NCBI GenBank assembly: GCA_000174895.1
Contig: ACOK01000117.1
Span: 1-64,000 of the forward strand
Origin: Ruminococcus flavefaciens FD-1
GTDB taxonomy: Bacteria > Bacillota > Clostridia > Oscillospirales > Ruminococcaceae
DNA length: 64,000 nucleotides
Direction: 5' to 3'
Within the stretch, counting starts at the first letter, position 1; the number at the start of each line of letters is the position of its first letter. The position numbers and the translations under genes are program-made. Below, one piece after another: positions 25,515 through 33,512 of this stretch. The notes below the pieces were generated by a model, which searched no databases, was not told the DNA's origin, and saw only the letters and a list, made by a program, of their open reading frames with translations.

Positions 25515-27392
25515 TCAAATATTCCAGAATCTGTACATCTGATAGTACAATATCGCACAAATGCATATAGCGTTGCTGACTCCGCTGAATATGTACAGTA
25601 TACGCTTTTTGTCACCGGCTTTCATCGTATTCACCACAGCCGAAACAAATGCAACAGCACATACCGCAAGACATATTATCTGGATAATTCCCAGACTCGT
25701 CAGCTGCACATCTGTCAGACCGTCATTGTTATTGAAGAAAACGAATACCGCAAGAATAGCGATAAGCGAAACAAGGCTTGCAGCAGAGCCTGCGGTCATC
25801 ATCTTTGATCCTGCTAAAGCTGCCTTTCTTTTATGATTTTTCAGTTTTATGCTTATCAGTAAGACATAGATACCGCCTATGCCGGTAAGCATATACATTG
25901 CAAGAAGCATCAGCTTCACGAGATAAAAGTTCTCCTCAGCATAATCACATGACGGCAGTGAAAGTGCTGTTTTGCCGTCGGAATATCGCTTTTTTCCAAG
26001 AAGCATTGCCGATTCTTCTCCATCCGCCTGACTTTTCTGAACGATACGGTACGCTCCGTTTCCTATGCCTTCGACTTCGCCTAAATTCGAGCCCTTGACT
26101 GCCTGGAGATATCTGTTAATCTTTCCCATTCCTTCTTTCAGCGAACGCTGAGGAAGATAATAGCCATTCAGTTCCGACTTGTTTCCGTCAGCATTACCGT
26201 ACTTGTCGGGGCTTAGATTTCCGAACACAAGTTCAAAAGGCTTACTGAGCAATTGGTTCCCATCAGGCTCGTTTACCATTGCCACTACTCCAATCCCCGA
26301 TTCAGGGTCAATTGCCATGTTCGTCTGACAGCTGACAGTTGCACCGCTGTGGCCGTATGTCCTTACATTGTACTCTGTTATCACGAATCCGTGTGCCCAC
26401 ATCGGGATATCCGAATCGCCGTAGAAAAGAGTTCCCGAGAACATCTCGTCCTGTGTCTCCTTGTGCTGAAACAGAGGCGCATCCTTATCAGCAAGTGCCT
26501 GAGCGTATGTCATAAGGTCGCTGAGAGTGCCTGTCGCCGCACCGCATGGGTAAATTGGACAATACTTATCGATTATTCCGAGATCAATGCAGTTATAGAA
26601 ATAATTCTGATAGCTGTGCATTTCGCTTCTCTTATCAGCAACGTATCTGTTATCGCTTCGGTCGGCGGCAATTGATGTATGCTCCATTTTAAGCGGCTCA
26701 AAGATGTTTTTGTGAACGTAATCCGCAAAGCTCATTCCGCTGATACACTCAACGATATAGCCTGCCACAGCCGCACCGTAATTTGAATAGGCTGTGACCT
26801 CGCCTACAGGATAAGCCTGTGCAGGTTCTATGTCCTGAAGCGCTTCACCCAGCGGCTTCAGTTCATTCTTATCGGTAGCAAAGATAGGATAAGTTGACTC
26901 CTGCCAGCCTGCGGTGTGGTTCATAAGGTTCATCATTGTGATAGGTTCATCGTAGGAAAGATGCTGAAAGAAGCCTTCGGGGAGATATTCCCTTACGTCA
27001 CGGTCAAGGTCGATTTTTTCCTGCTCTTTCAGCTGCATAACGCTTACCCATATGAGAGTTTTTGAGATGCTTCCCCACTCGAAAACGCTGTCGCTGTCAA
27101 CAGCTTTATTGTTCGCACGGTCTGTTGCACCGTAGTAATTGGTATACAGTATCTTATCGCCTCTGAATACTCCCACAGCCCCCGACTCGGTATAGTCAAA
27201 TGAATCATTCTTATCGGAAATGTTCGGTTCGGAAATGTTCGGTAATCTTGTCATTTCGTACTCAAATTCACTTTGCTTTATTCCTGACGGAAACTTTTCC
27301 TCATCCTCAGCCATGACAGAAGGTGCAGATACTGTAAAAAGAATAATCGATGCGCAAAATGCAGATGTAAGTTTTCTGATCATATTTTTCAT
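25515..27392 (-). CDS. Membrane-anchored serine hydrolase, class C beta-lactamase/PBP family
   Basis: A 625-residue exported protein. Signal peptide 1-28, then a penicillin-binding/class C beta-lactamase-like domain with SxxK at 108-111 (SISK), Y202-S-N204, and HSG at 348-350 in place of KTG. About four hydrophobic helices follow (490-625) and anchor it in the membrane. Such proteins may be D-amino acid peptidases or esterases; lactamase activity cannot be assumed. GGGAGCGG precedes the ATG. It follows two ABC permeases in a GntR-led operon, which hints at envelope stress or cell-wall-active compounds; that is inference from position. Confidence 0.88.
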   Translation of the reverse strand: MKNMIRKLTSAFCASIILFTVSAPSVMAEDEEKFPSGIKQSEFEYEMTRLPNISEPNISDKNDSFDYTESGAVGVFRGDKILYTNYYGATDRANNKAVDSDSVFEWGSISKTLIWVSVMQLKEQEKIDLDRDVREYLPEGFFQHLSYDEPITMMNLMNHTAGWQESTYPIFATDKNELKPLGEALQDIEPAQAYPVGEVTAYSNYGAAVAGYIVECISGMSFADYVHKNIFEPLKMEHTSIAADRSDNRYVADKRSEMHSYQNYFYNCIDLGIIDKYCPIYPCGAATGTLSDLMTYAQALADKDAPLFQHKETQDEMFSGTLFYGDSDIPMWAHGFVITEYNVRTYGHSGATVSCQTNMAIDPESGIGVVAMVNEPDGNQLLSKPFELVFGNLSPDKYGNADGNKSELNGYYLPQRSLKEGMGKINRYLQAVKGSNLGEVEGIGNGAYRIVQKSQADGEESAMLLGKKRYSDGKTALSLPSCDYAEENFYLVKLMLLAMYMLTGIGGIYVLLISIKLKNHKRKAALAGSKMMTAGSAASLVSLIAILAVFVFFNNNDGLTDVQLTSLGIIQIICLAVCAVAFVSAVVNTMKAGDKKRILYIFSGVSNAICICAILYYQMYRFWNI

Positions 27393-27404
27393 TTTTCCGC
27401 TCCC

Positions 27405-28217
27405 TTATATATCCTTTTCCTCGTATGTCAGCAAAGCTGAAATGTAACAGTAGATAAGGAAAAATAATGCCTCGATGATAAATATAAGACCCAGGAATAT
27501 TCCGTTTGCCGCCTGTGCAAGCTGAAAAAGCAAAGTAACAACGACTGCGATCGCTGCTGTTATCTTTATCACTCCAAGCAAAAGCAGAATGAATATCACT
27601 AATATTGCAAGAATAAACACACCTGTTATAACGTCTTTCTTGCTAATTTTTCTGTTTCCCATTGTTGCTTCCATCATTTGCTGAGCATATTTTTTACTGT
27701 CGCTTAAATATGATCTGAGAGACCATGCCATCATTTTCAGACCGAATGCAGATGAAGAAAAATATACAAGGTTAAAAAAACCTGTCGGTGACATCCTGTT
27801 TTCAGTCATATCAGAAACAATTTTCAGGAAATCGAGCTCTCCGTTCTCGAAGATCCTGTTGTATAACTGTGCCTTTAACGATATCAGCATCATTAAATAA
27901 ATAGCTATTTCAGCAATGAAAAATACCGCAGTACAGAAAATGAATCTGGATGTTACAAGTTCTTTTCGCTCGACGGGAATTATCCCGTACAGTCTTTCAC
28001 CATGATTTTTCATTTCGCTGTTGAACATAGTGGGGACGATCAGTCCGCCTATCATAAAACATCCCATAGTTCCAGCAGCAGGGTTCATGCAGAATCCGCT
28101 CACTATGGTCATAATAATACTCATTACCAATACTGTGGTCATACTGTTTTTAGAACCGTTCATTGTTATGATATCAGCTTTTATTATATCCATGATCTTT
28201 TGTCTGTAGCTTTTCAA
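27405..28217 (-). CDS. ABC-2 type permease (second permease of the GntR operon)
   Basis: A 270-residue membrane protein with about six hydrophobic helices, built like the ABC-2 permeases of YtrA-type operons (MKNHGERLYGIIPVERKELV in the N-terminal loop has the counterpart in the neighbouring permease). The start is TTG at 28217; AAGGAGGT lies seven bases before it, which decides the start. It lies 12 bp after the first permease and 12 bp before the serine hydrolase. It probably forms a heterodimer with the neighbouring permease and is driven by the ATPase at 28918. Confidence 0.85.
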   Translation of the reverse strand: MKSYRQKIMDIIKADIITMNGSKNSMTTVLVMSIIMTIVSGFCMNPAAGTMGCFMIGGLIVPTMFNSEMKNHGERLYGIIPVERKELVTSRFIFCTAVFFIAEIAIYLMMLISLKAQLYNRIFENGELDFLKIVSDMTENRMSPTGFFNLVYFSSSAFGLKMMAWSLRSYLSDSKKYAQQMMEATMGNRKISKKDVITGVFILAILVIFILLLLGVIKITAAIAVVVTLLFQLAQAANGIFLGLIFIIEALFFLIYCYISALLTYEEKDI

Positions 28218-28229
28218 GACCGCACCTCC

Positions 28230-28949
28230 TTACAGTTCACGCTTTGAAACGACAGATGCTGTTATATGGCTGAATACCGCCACGAATGCCGCAGCTGCAA
28301 TATTGATAAGAATGCAGATAATTATCTGTGTACTTTTTGATGCCGGAAAATGGATACTATCAAGCTGAGGCAGAATTTCTTTCTCATAGGCAAGATATAT
28401 ATATCCGAACATAATAACTACGACCGATAATATCAGTATCATAATATTTCTTGCATCGTTATCTCTGCCGTATATCTGACCGAGGGATTCCATTACAGCA
28501 TTCACCACACAAAGAAATGCAAAGACAGCAACGATCGCAATGAATGGAGAAAAAGATTTAAAACTGAACTGCTGATCAGCTAACTGTATCAGCATCCCCT
28601 GATGAGGAAGAAATCTGTTAAGCTTCAGAGCGATTGACAAGAACGATAATATTATTGCAATTACCTCCGAGATAATGGCAGAAATGTAAAGATACATAAA
28701 TCTTCCATGGACTATGTTTTTTCTTGAAACCGGGAGAATGCCGTATATTTTACCAAAATCGTTTTTCATATCAAATGAATGTACCAATGATATCGAAAGC
28801 GGTATCTGAAAAAGTAAACCGGCTGCGACAAACGGTGTAAATAAAAGCACGAAAAACGCTACGATCATAAGTAAAAATATAAATTCGGGAAGCAGTGAGG
28901 AACGTGCAAGGTCATAATCAAACCTTGCCATTTTCAGGATTTCTTTCAT
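28230..28949 (-). CDS. ABC-2 type permease (first permease of the GntR operon)
   Basis: A 239-residue protein with about six membrane helices. It shares with its neighbour a cytosolic loop (KNDFGKIYGILPVSRKNIV) that resembles the region permeases use to contact their ATPase. AAAGGAGG with a proper gap precedes the ATG at 28949 and lies inside the end of the ATPase gene, which overlaps by 32 bp; translation of the two is likely coupled. Confidence 0.85.
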   Translation of the reverse strand: MKEILKMARFDYDLARSSLLPEFIFLLMIVAFFVLLFTPFVAAGLLFQIPLSISLVHSFDMKNDFGKIYGILPVSRKNIVHGRFMYLYISAIISEVIAIILSFLSIALKLNRFLPHQGMLIQLADQQFSFKSFSPFIAIVAVFAFLCVVNAVMESLGQIYGRDNDARNIMILILSVVVIMFGYIYLAYEKEILPQLDSIHFPASKSTQIIICILINIAAAAFVAVFSHITASVVSKREL

Positions 28950-29802
28950 TTTTATCCTCCTTTGCTATGTACACCAGTATTTCGTCGATACTTGCCTTTT
29001 CACATACAAACTCATCGGTGAGACCTATGGTATCTTCTGTCTTTATGAGAGCTTCAAAGCCGTTGCGGTAGTTGTGGTAGCCGATCATTTTCTCCATTAG
29101 TCCCGATGAAATATCATCCTCCGAACCCTTTATGACCTGATATTTCTCGGCAAGTTCGTCCTTGTTGCCTGTGAACCACACCTTTCCGTTATGAAGGATG
29201 GTAACAAAGTCTGCGATACGCTCAACGTCGGCGGTGATATGTGTTGAAAACAGTACACCGTGATTTTCGTCCTGTATATACTCGGTGAGAATGTCCAGCA
29301 GTTCATCACGGGCAACAGGGTCAAGTCCGCTGGTAGGCTCGTCAAGTATCATAAGTTCGGGCTTATGAGAAAGGGCAATGGCTATCATGAATTTCATCTT
29401 CATGCCCTTGGAGTATTCCCCTACCTTTTTCTTTTCGGGGAGTCCGAAATCCTTGATAAGACGGGCAAATTCCTTGCTGTCCCAGTCCTTGTAGAAAGGC
29501 TTGAGCTGACGCTCTATCTGCTTAGGATTAAGATGCTCGGCAAGATAAAGGCTGTCGAAAACAACGCCGAGACGCTCCTTTATAACGATGCTGTCCTTTT
29601 CGCTGTCAAGCCCGAATACGGATATTTTACCGCTGTCCTTATGTGCCATGTTGAGAATAGAGCGGATAGTCGTGGTCTTGCCTGAGCCGTTCTCTCCGAC
29701 AAATCCCATGATATAGCCTTTCGGAAGTGCAAAAGATACATCCTTCAGTGCAAATTCCTCGTATTTCTTGCATAGATTATTTATCTCCAGAATATTTTCC
29801 AT
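28918..29802 (-). CDS. ABC transporter ATP-binding protein
   Basis: A 294-residue ATPase. Walker A GENGSGKT, signature EYSKGMKMK, Walker B LMILDEPTSGLDP and the switch STHITAD are all present, followed by a C-terminal extension of about 80 residues typical of drug- or peptide-exporting ABC-2 systems. It lies between the GntR regulator and two permeases, the usual YtrAB-like arrangement. Exported substrate unknown. Confidence 0.93.
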   Translation of the reverse strand: MENILEINNLCKKYEEFALKDVSFALPKGYIMGFVGENGSGKTTTIRSILNMAHKDSGKISVFGLDSEKDSIVIKERLGVVFDSLYLAEHLNPKQIERQLKPFYKDWDSKEFARLIKDFGLPEKKKVGEYSKGMKMKFMIAIALSHKPELMILDEPTSGLDPVARDELLDILTEYIQDENHGVLFSTHITADVERIADFVTILHNGKVWFTGNKDELAEKYQVIKGSEDDISSGLMEKMIGYHNYRNGFEALIKTEDTIGLTDEFVCEKASIDEILVYIAKEDKNERNPENGKV

Positions 29803-29839
29803 AAACGATCCTCCTGATAATTAACTGAGAATGATAGGC

Positions 29840-30217
29840 TCATTCTGCGTTTTTCAGATATTCCTTTAATGCGGCGATTATCTCATCATCGGAAAGTCCC
29901 GCATTTCTGCCGTTGCTGACGGCTTTTTCAAGTCCTTCCTCCATTTCGCAGAGCATTCGCTCTTTCAGCAGGTCATTATTTCTCGGTGCAACAAAATAGC
30001 CTTTGCCTGCCACGGAAATAATGAATCCCTCATCCGAAAGATCGTTATAAACTCTCGTTGTTGTGATAACGCTGATCTTCAGATCTCTCGCAAGCTGACG
30101 GATAGACGGCAGCTGCTCGTCCTCCCCAATAGTACCGTCGAGTATCTGATTCTTGACCTGTTGTTCGATCTGCTCATAGATAGGCAGTTCTGATTTGTTT
30201 TTGATTACTATTTTCAT
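29840..30217 (-). CDS. GntR-family regulator, YtrA subfamily
   Basis: A 125-residue repressor. Residues 1-70 form the GntR winged helix (PIYEQIEQQVKNQI, LPSIRQLARDLKIS, TTTRVYNDLSDEGF), followed by the short C-terminal helices of the YtrA subfamily (AAPRNNDLLKER-like). AAGGAG precedes the ATG. YtrA regulators usually control their own ABC operon and respond to cell-wall antibiotics. A 30-bp palindrome overlapping the -10 region upstream is the likely operator. Confidence 0.92.
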   Translation of the reverse strand: MKIVIKNKSELPIYEQIEQQVKNQILDGTIGEDEQLPSIRQLARDLKISVITTTRVYNDLSDEGFIISVAGKGYFVAPRNNDLLKERMLCEMEEGLEKAVSNGRNAGLSDDEIIAALKEYLKNAE

Positions 30218-30234
30218 GAAGAGCTCCTTCTGAC

Positions 30235-30288
30235 ATACTGTGCATATCCTGATATATACAGTATAACAAGTATGTACAGTTTTGTCAA
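30235..30288 (-). promoter_or_regulatory. Promoter and palindromic operator of the GntR-ABC operon
   Basis: Minus strand TTGACA (30283-30288), 17 bp, TATACT (30260-30265). A palindrome at 30235-30264, arms ATACTGTGCATATC and GATATATACAGTAT matching at 12 of 14 bases, overlaps the -10 box and start site, as expected for repression by the GntR protein. Confidence 0.75.
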
Positions 30289-30342
30289 TACCCTTTTCCG
30301 ATATTTTTTCAAAAGGGTCTTCTCAGATTTGGTCAGCCGTGT

Positions 30343-30368
30343 TATAATAACATTGACCGATACGGTCA
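30343..30368 (+). promoter_or_regulatory. -10 box and palindromic operator of the TetR gene
   Basis: TATAAT at 30343-30348, then TGACCG-ATA-CGGTCA (30354-30368), a perfect 6-bp-arm palindrome at the expected start site. The -35 is weak. The position fits autorepression by the TetR protein. Confidence 0.6.
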
Positions 30369-30385
30369 GTATGGAGGTATACAGC

Positions 30386-31006
30386 ATGAACGACAGTTTC
30401 TTTCAGCTTCCGGATAATAAGCGGAACAAGATTATCAATGCGGGATTCCGTGTGTTTTCGCAATACACTTACAAGAAAAGCCCTATGAGTGAGATAGCCG
30501 CAGAAGCAGGTATCAGCAAATCCCTGCTGTTTTACTATTTCAGAAATAAAAAAGAGCTGTATCTTTACCTTTGCAGATACAGCGTTGAAGTCACACAGCA
30601 AGCTATTATCGATCAGAATTGCTATGATAACGAAGATTTCTTCGATGTATTTCTCAGCGGTCTCAGAGTCAAGGTGCAGCTGATGAAAAGCTATCCCGAA
30701 CTTTCCATGTTTCAGCTGAAAGCCTATTATGAGAAAGACAAGGAGCTTCTTCCTGAGATAAACAAACTTATCGGGCAGTACTCGGGTTTTGAAAATCAGG
30801 CTGATTCTCTCGGTCTGAAAAAAGAAAAATTCGCAGACGGTCTTGATCTTGAATTGATGTACAAGGATATGTATTATGCCTCTGAGGGATACCTATGGGA
30901 GAAGCTTCAGAGCAACGACATAGATCCCGACAGAATGGAAAAAGACTTTGTCAGAATGATAGGATTCTGGCGAAAACTGTATTCACGTAAGCATAATGAG
31001 GAGTGA
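30386..31006 (+). CDS. TetR-family transcriptional regulator
   Basis: A 206-residue regulator. The N-terminal helix-turn-helix is clear (NKIINAGFRVFSQY, MSEIAAEAGISKSLLFYYFRNKKELY); the rest is the helical ligand and dimer domain. The start at 30386 follows GGAGGTATACAGC; the ORF opens 38 codons earlier through the promoter and is not used there. It probably represses itself and the hydrolase gene four bases downstream, using the palindrome before the gene. Ligand unknown. Confidence 0.92.
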   Translation: MNDSFFQLPDNKRNKIINAGFRVFSQYTYKKSPMSEIAAEAGISKSLLFYYFRNKKELYLYLCRYSVEVTQQAIIDQNCYDNEDFFDVFLSGLRVKVQLMKSYPELSMFQLKAYYEKDKELLPEINKLIGQYSGFENQADSLGLKKEKFADGLDLELMYKDMYYASEGYLWEKLQSNDIDPDRMEKDFVRMIGFWRKLYSRKHNEE

Positions 31007-31010
31007 TGAT

Positions 31011-31808
31011 ATGTTCAATGCAGAAAACAAAACACTGAAACTGCCATGCGGTGCTGAGATGTATTATGCCAAATTCGGAAAAGGCAAACGGAAGCTTGTA
31101 ATGGTCCCCGGACTGAATATCGTTGATATGCAGGGCACAGCCGCAAACCTTGCTTATTTTTACAGGAAATTCGCCAAGGAGTTCACCGTTTATATTTTCG
31201 ACCGCCGCTCGGGACGAGACAAAAATGCAACTATAAGATCTATGGCGGAGGATCTCGCTGATGCAATGAAGATAGCTGGCATCGGAAAAGCAGATGTTTT
31301 AGGCGTATCACAGGGAGGAATGATCGCTCAGTATCTGGCGGCAGAACACCCGGAACTTGTGAAAAAACTCGTTCTCGGAGTGACCGCATCCGAAACAAAT
31401 CCCACAATGACCAAAGCCGTTGATGAGTGGTTAGAAATGGCTGAAAACGGCAATCTGAAAGGTGTATTCACCAAAACCTACGACAAGATGTACACTCAAA
31501 AGCAAATGAAGTATTACAGGCTTATTATCCCCGTTCTTATGAAGTTTACCAAGTTCATGAGTGTGGAACGTTTTGCTGATCACGCAAGAGCTATCTATTC
31601 ACTGAACAGCGCTCCCCTGCTTGACAGGATCAGCTGTCCGACTCTAGTTATCGGCGCAGAAAACGACATGATAACCACTGCTGATGCATCAAAGGAAATA
31701 GCCGAAAAACTGGGATGCAAATGTCATATCTTCCCTGACGAAGGACACGCCGTTTACATTAGTAAAGCCTTTAATAAAATGGTGTACGATTTCTTCCTGC
31801 AAAGCTGA
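31011..31808 (+). CDS. Alpha/beta hydrolase
   Basis: A 265-residue cytoplasmic alpha/beta hydrolase. Oxyanion region MVPGLN, nucleophile elbow GVSQGG, acid in GAENDMIT and His in PDEGHAVY form a full catalytic triad. Substrate cannot be told; esters or thioesters are likely. The ATG at 31011 is chosen because GAGGAG stands seven bases before it; ORF starts five codons earlier overlap the TetR stop. It forms an operon with the TetR regulator. Confidence 0.92.
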   Translation: MFNAENKTLKLPCGAEMYYAKFGKGKRKLVMVPGLNIVDMQGTAANLAYFYRKFAKEFTVYIFDRRSGRDKNATIRSMAEDLADAMKIAGIGKADVLGVSQGGMIAQYLAAEHPELVKKLVLGVTASETNPTMTKAVDEWLEMAENGNLKGVFTKTYDKMYTQKQMKYYRLIIPVLMKFTKFMSVERFADHARAIYSLNSAPLLDRISCPTLVIGAENDMITTADASKEIAEKLGCKCHIFPDEGHAVYISKAFNKMVYDFFLQS

Positions 31809-31831
31809 AATAAAAAAGCAAGCCTCCGTCA

Positions 31832-32115
31832 TAACCTCGGTACTCTTACAGAAGTTTTTACACGAGTCTATTGAGGAAAACCCTTTTGAAAAAGGGTTCT
31901 TCCTCAAACTCCTTTCCTAAAACTTTCAGTATTAATTTTTCCCCTGAGAGGGCGCTCCCAGTAATACTACTGGTTTTCACATCTTTCGTGGAGCGCCCTC
32001 TCAGGGGAAAAATTCTATTAAAAGTCTTTGGAAAGGGGCTCGGGGAAGAACCTTTCCTCAGAAAGGTTTTCCCCGATAAATTCGTATAAAGCTTCTATAT
32101 GAGTACAACGGTTAA
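31832..32115. repeat. 280-bp foldback element, copy 2
   Basis: Ends TAACCTCGGTACTC and GAGTACAACGGTTAA, imperfect inverted repeats. Nested hairpins lie in both arms; in the left arm TTGAGGAA / TTCCTCAA around AACCCTTTT / AAAGGGTT, and in the right the CGGGGAA / TTCCCCG kind. Centre: palindrome arms CCCCTGAGAGGGCGCTCC and complement. It fills the 327 bp between two convergent operons and could serve both as terminator. The ORF of 72 codons inside is not a gene. Confidence 0.85.
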
Positions 32116-32135
32116 ATCGCAGGGGGATAATTGTT

Positions 32136-33512
32136 TTATTTGATGGAATAGGCGATGAATTTGAGGTAGAATTCCTCGATGGAAGATCTGCCTTCAAATC
32201 TTGTTTCGTCGGCGTATGCGCCTGTGTACTTGCCGTCCTTGAAGATATAATACTTTCCGTCGGCATTGGTAATGTCAAGGGTTGTATCCTTGCCGTCGGT
32301 GAGATGGTATACAACGCTTAGAACAGGATCTTCCAGTTCGGGCTTGACGTGGATATCGATGCCTGCCATAGGGATCTGCGAGAATGAATTGTAGAAATTC
32401 TGGAAAAGGGTATATCCTTCGGAATTGCTTATATCCACATCTTTTCCGCTCATTGTGCAGGTCCTGTCGTTGGCGCTGAGGGTGAATTCGTCGGAATGTG
32501 CGCCCTCTTTGATGTCAAATCCGCTGATGCCGTAAATATCTGCGCCTGATATTTTCTTCGGAGTGTAATCAAACACAGTTGCGTTTGCAAGTGCAATATT
32601 TGAGCTGTAGTAGAGTTCAAGCTGGTTATCGTCTTCGTTGAGGACGTAGGAGTATGTGTCGTCGTCTTTCATTGCCTTGACCAGTATCGAATGCTCTTTG
32701 CCGTCCAGACCCTTTATGATTATCTGTGAATCGGGATCGTCAAATCCCAGACTTTTCTTGTCGGTGAAGTTTTCTTCCAGCATTTCCTCAGCTTCAAGTC
32801 TTACAAGATTGTTTACCATTGAGGAGATCGCTGTGCGGTCTGCACCGATCAGTTCGTACTTCTTTTCAATATCCCAGAACTGTCCGTCGGGATCGTAGGT
32901 GAGAACGTAGTCATCGCCGTTCTTGTTCTTTACGGTGATGGTGTCGATCTCGTTATTTTCATAGAGCGTGAGATCTTTGGATTTGAGAATGAGCTTATCG
33001 GGTACCAGTGAAGTGCCCTTGTATGAATCGATAGCGTAAACATTGGGCTTTTCCGAGGTCATTACATAGTAGTATTCACCGGTGGGGCTCTTGTCGCCTA
33101 TGTACAGCTCATAGGTGTCGGTTTCGGAGAAAAGCTTTATGGTTATCGGATCGTCAAGACCGTACATAGCCTTTTTGCTGTCGTCAGCCTTACCGAAGCT
33201 GGTCTCGGCTGTAAGGTCGGATGTATACGTGGAAACCAGCTGGAGATAGGTCTCATCGGGAGTAAAATCGTCTCCCTCTGTGACTTTCCATGTGCCGTCC
33301 TCTGATTTTTCGGTTGTGAATGAGCCGTCTTTAAGATCGAACTCTATCTTTGAGATATCGTCGGAATTGAAGCTGAAGAGGTGATTATCCTTCCTCATTG
33401 CCTCTGACTGGCTTGTCTCGGCATCTTTTTTATTCTTGACTGCGAGAAAAGTTCCCATTGAACCTCCTGCGAGAACAAGAGCTGCCACCAGTATAATTAT
33501 GGGCTTTTTCAT
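32136..33512 (-). CDS. DUF4340 membrane-anchored protein
   Basis: A 458-residue protein with one N-terminal membrane anchor (ILVAALVLAGGSMG) and a large extracytoplasmic part made of DUF4340 repeats (DISKIEFDLKDGS, WKVTEGDDFTPDE, YELYIGDKSPTGEYYYV). The ATG at 33512 overlaps the stop of the GldG-like gene by one base (TAATG), with AAAAGGAG before it; an in-frame start eight codons earlier is inside that gene. DUF4340 proteins regularly follow GldA/F/G-like ABC operons. Function unknown. Confidence 0.88.
   Translation of the reverse strand: MKKPIIILVAALVLAGGSMGTFLAVKNKKDAETSQSEAMRKDNHLFSFNSDDISKIEFDLKDGSFTTEKSEDGTWKVTEGDDFTPDETYLQLVSTYTSDLTAETSFGKADDSKKAMYGLDDPITIKLFSETDTYELYIGDKSPTGEYYYVMTSEKPNVYAIDSYKGTSLVPDKLILKSKDLTLYENNEIDTITVKNKNGDDYVLTYDPDGQFWDIEKKYELIGADRTAISSMVNNLVRLEAEEMLEENFTDKKSLGFDDPDSQIIIKGLDGKEHSILVKAMKDDDTYSYVLNEDDNQLELYYSSNIALANATVFDYTPKKISGADIYGISGFDIKEGAHSDEFTLSANDRTCTMSGKDVDISNSEGYTLFQNFYNSFSQIPMAGIDIHVKPELEDPVLSVVYHLTDGKDTTLDITNADGKYYIFKDGKYTGAYADETRFEGRSSIEEFYLKFIAYSIK

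Noticed and set aside
25515..27392. Call of an antibiotic-resistance beta-lactamase
   Set aside because: Only SxxK and YxN are kept, KTG is HSG, and membrane helices follow; a peptidase or esterase is as likely.
31871..32089. 72-codon ORF inside the second foldback element
   Set aside because: It runs through the palindromic arms, has no ribosome site, and its protein (GKGLGEEPFLRKVFP) is just the translation of the repeat.
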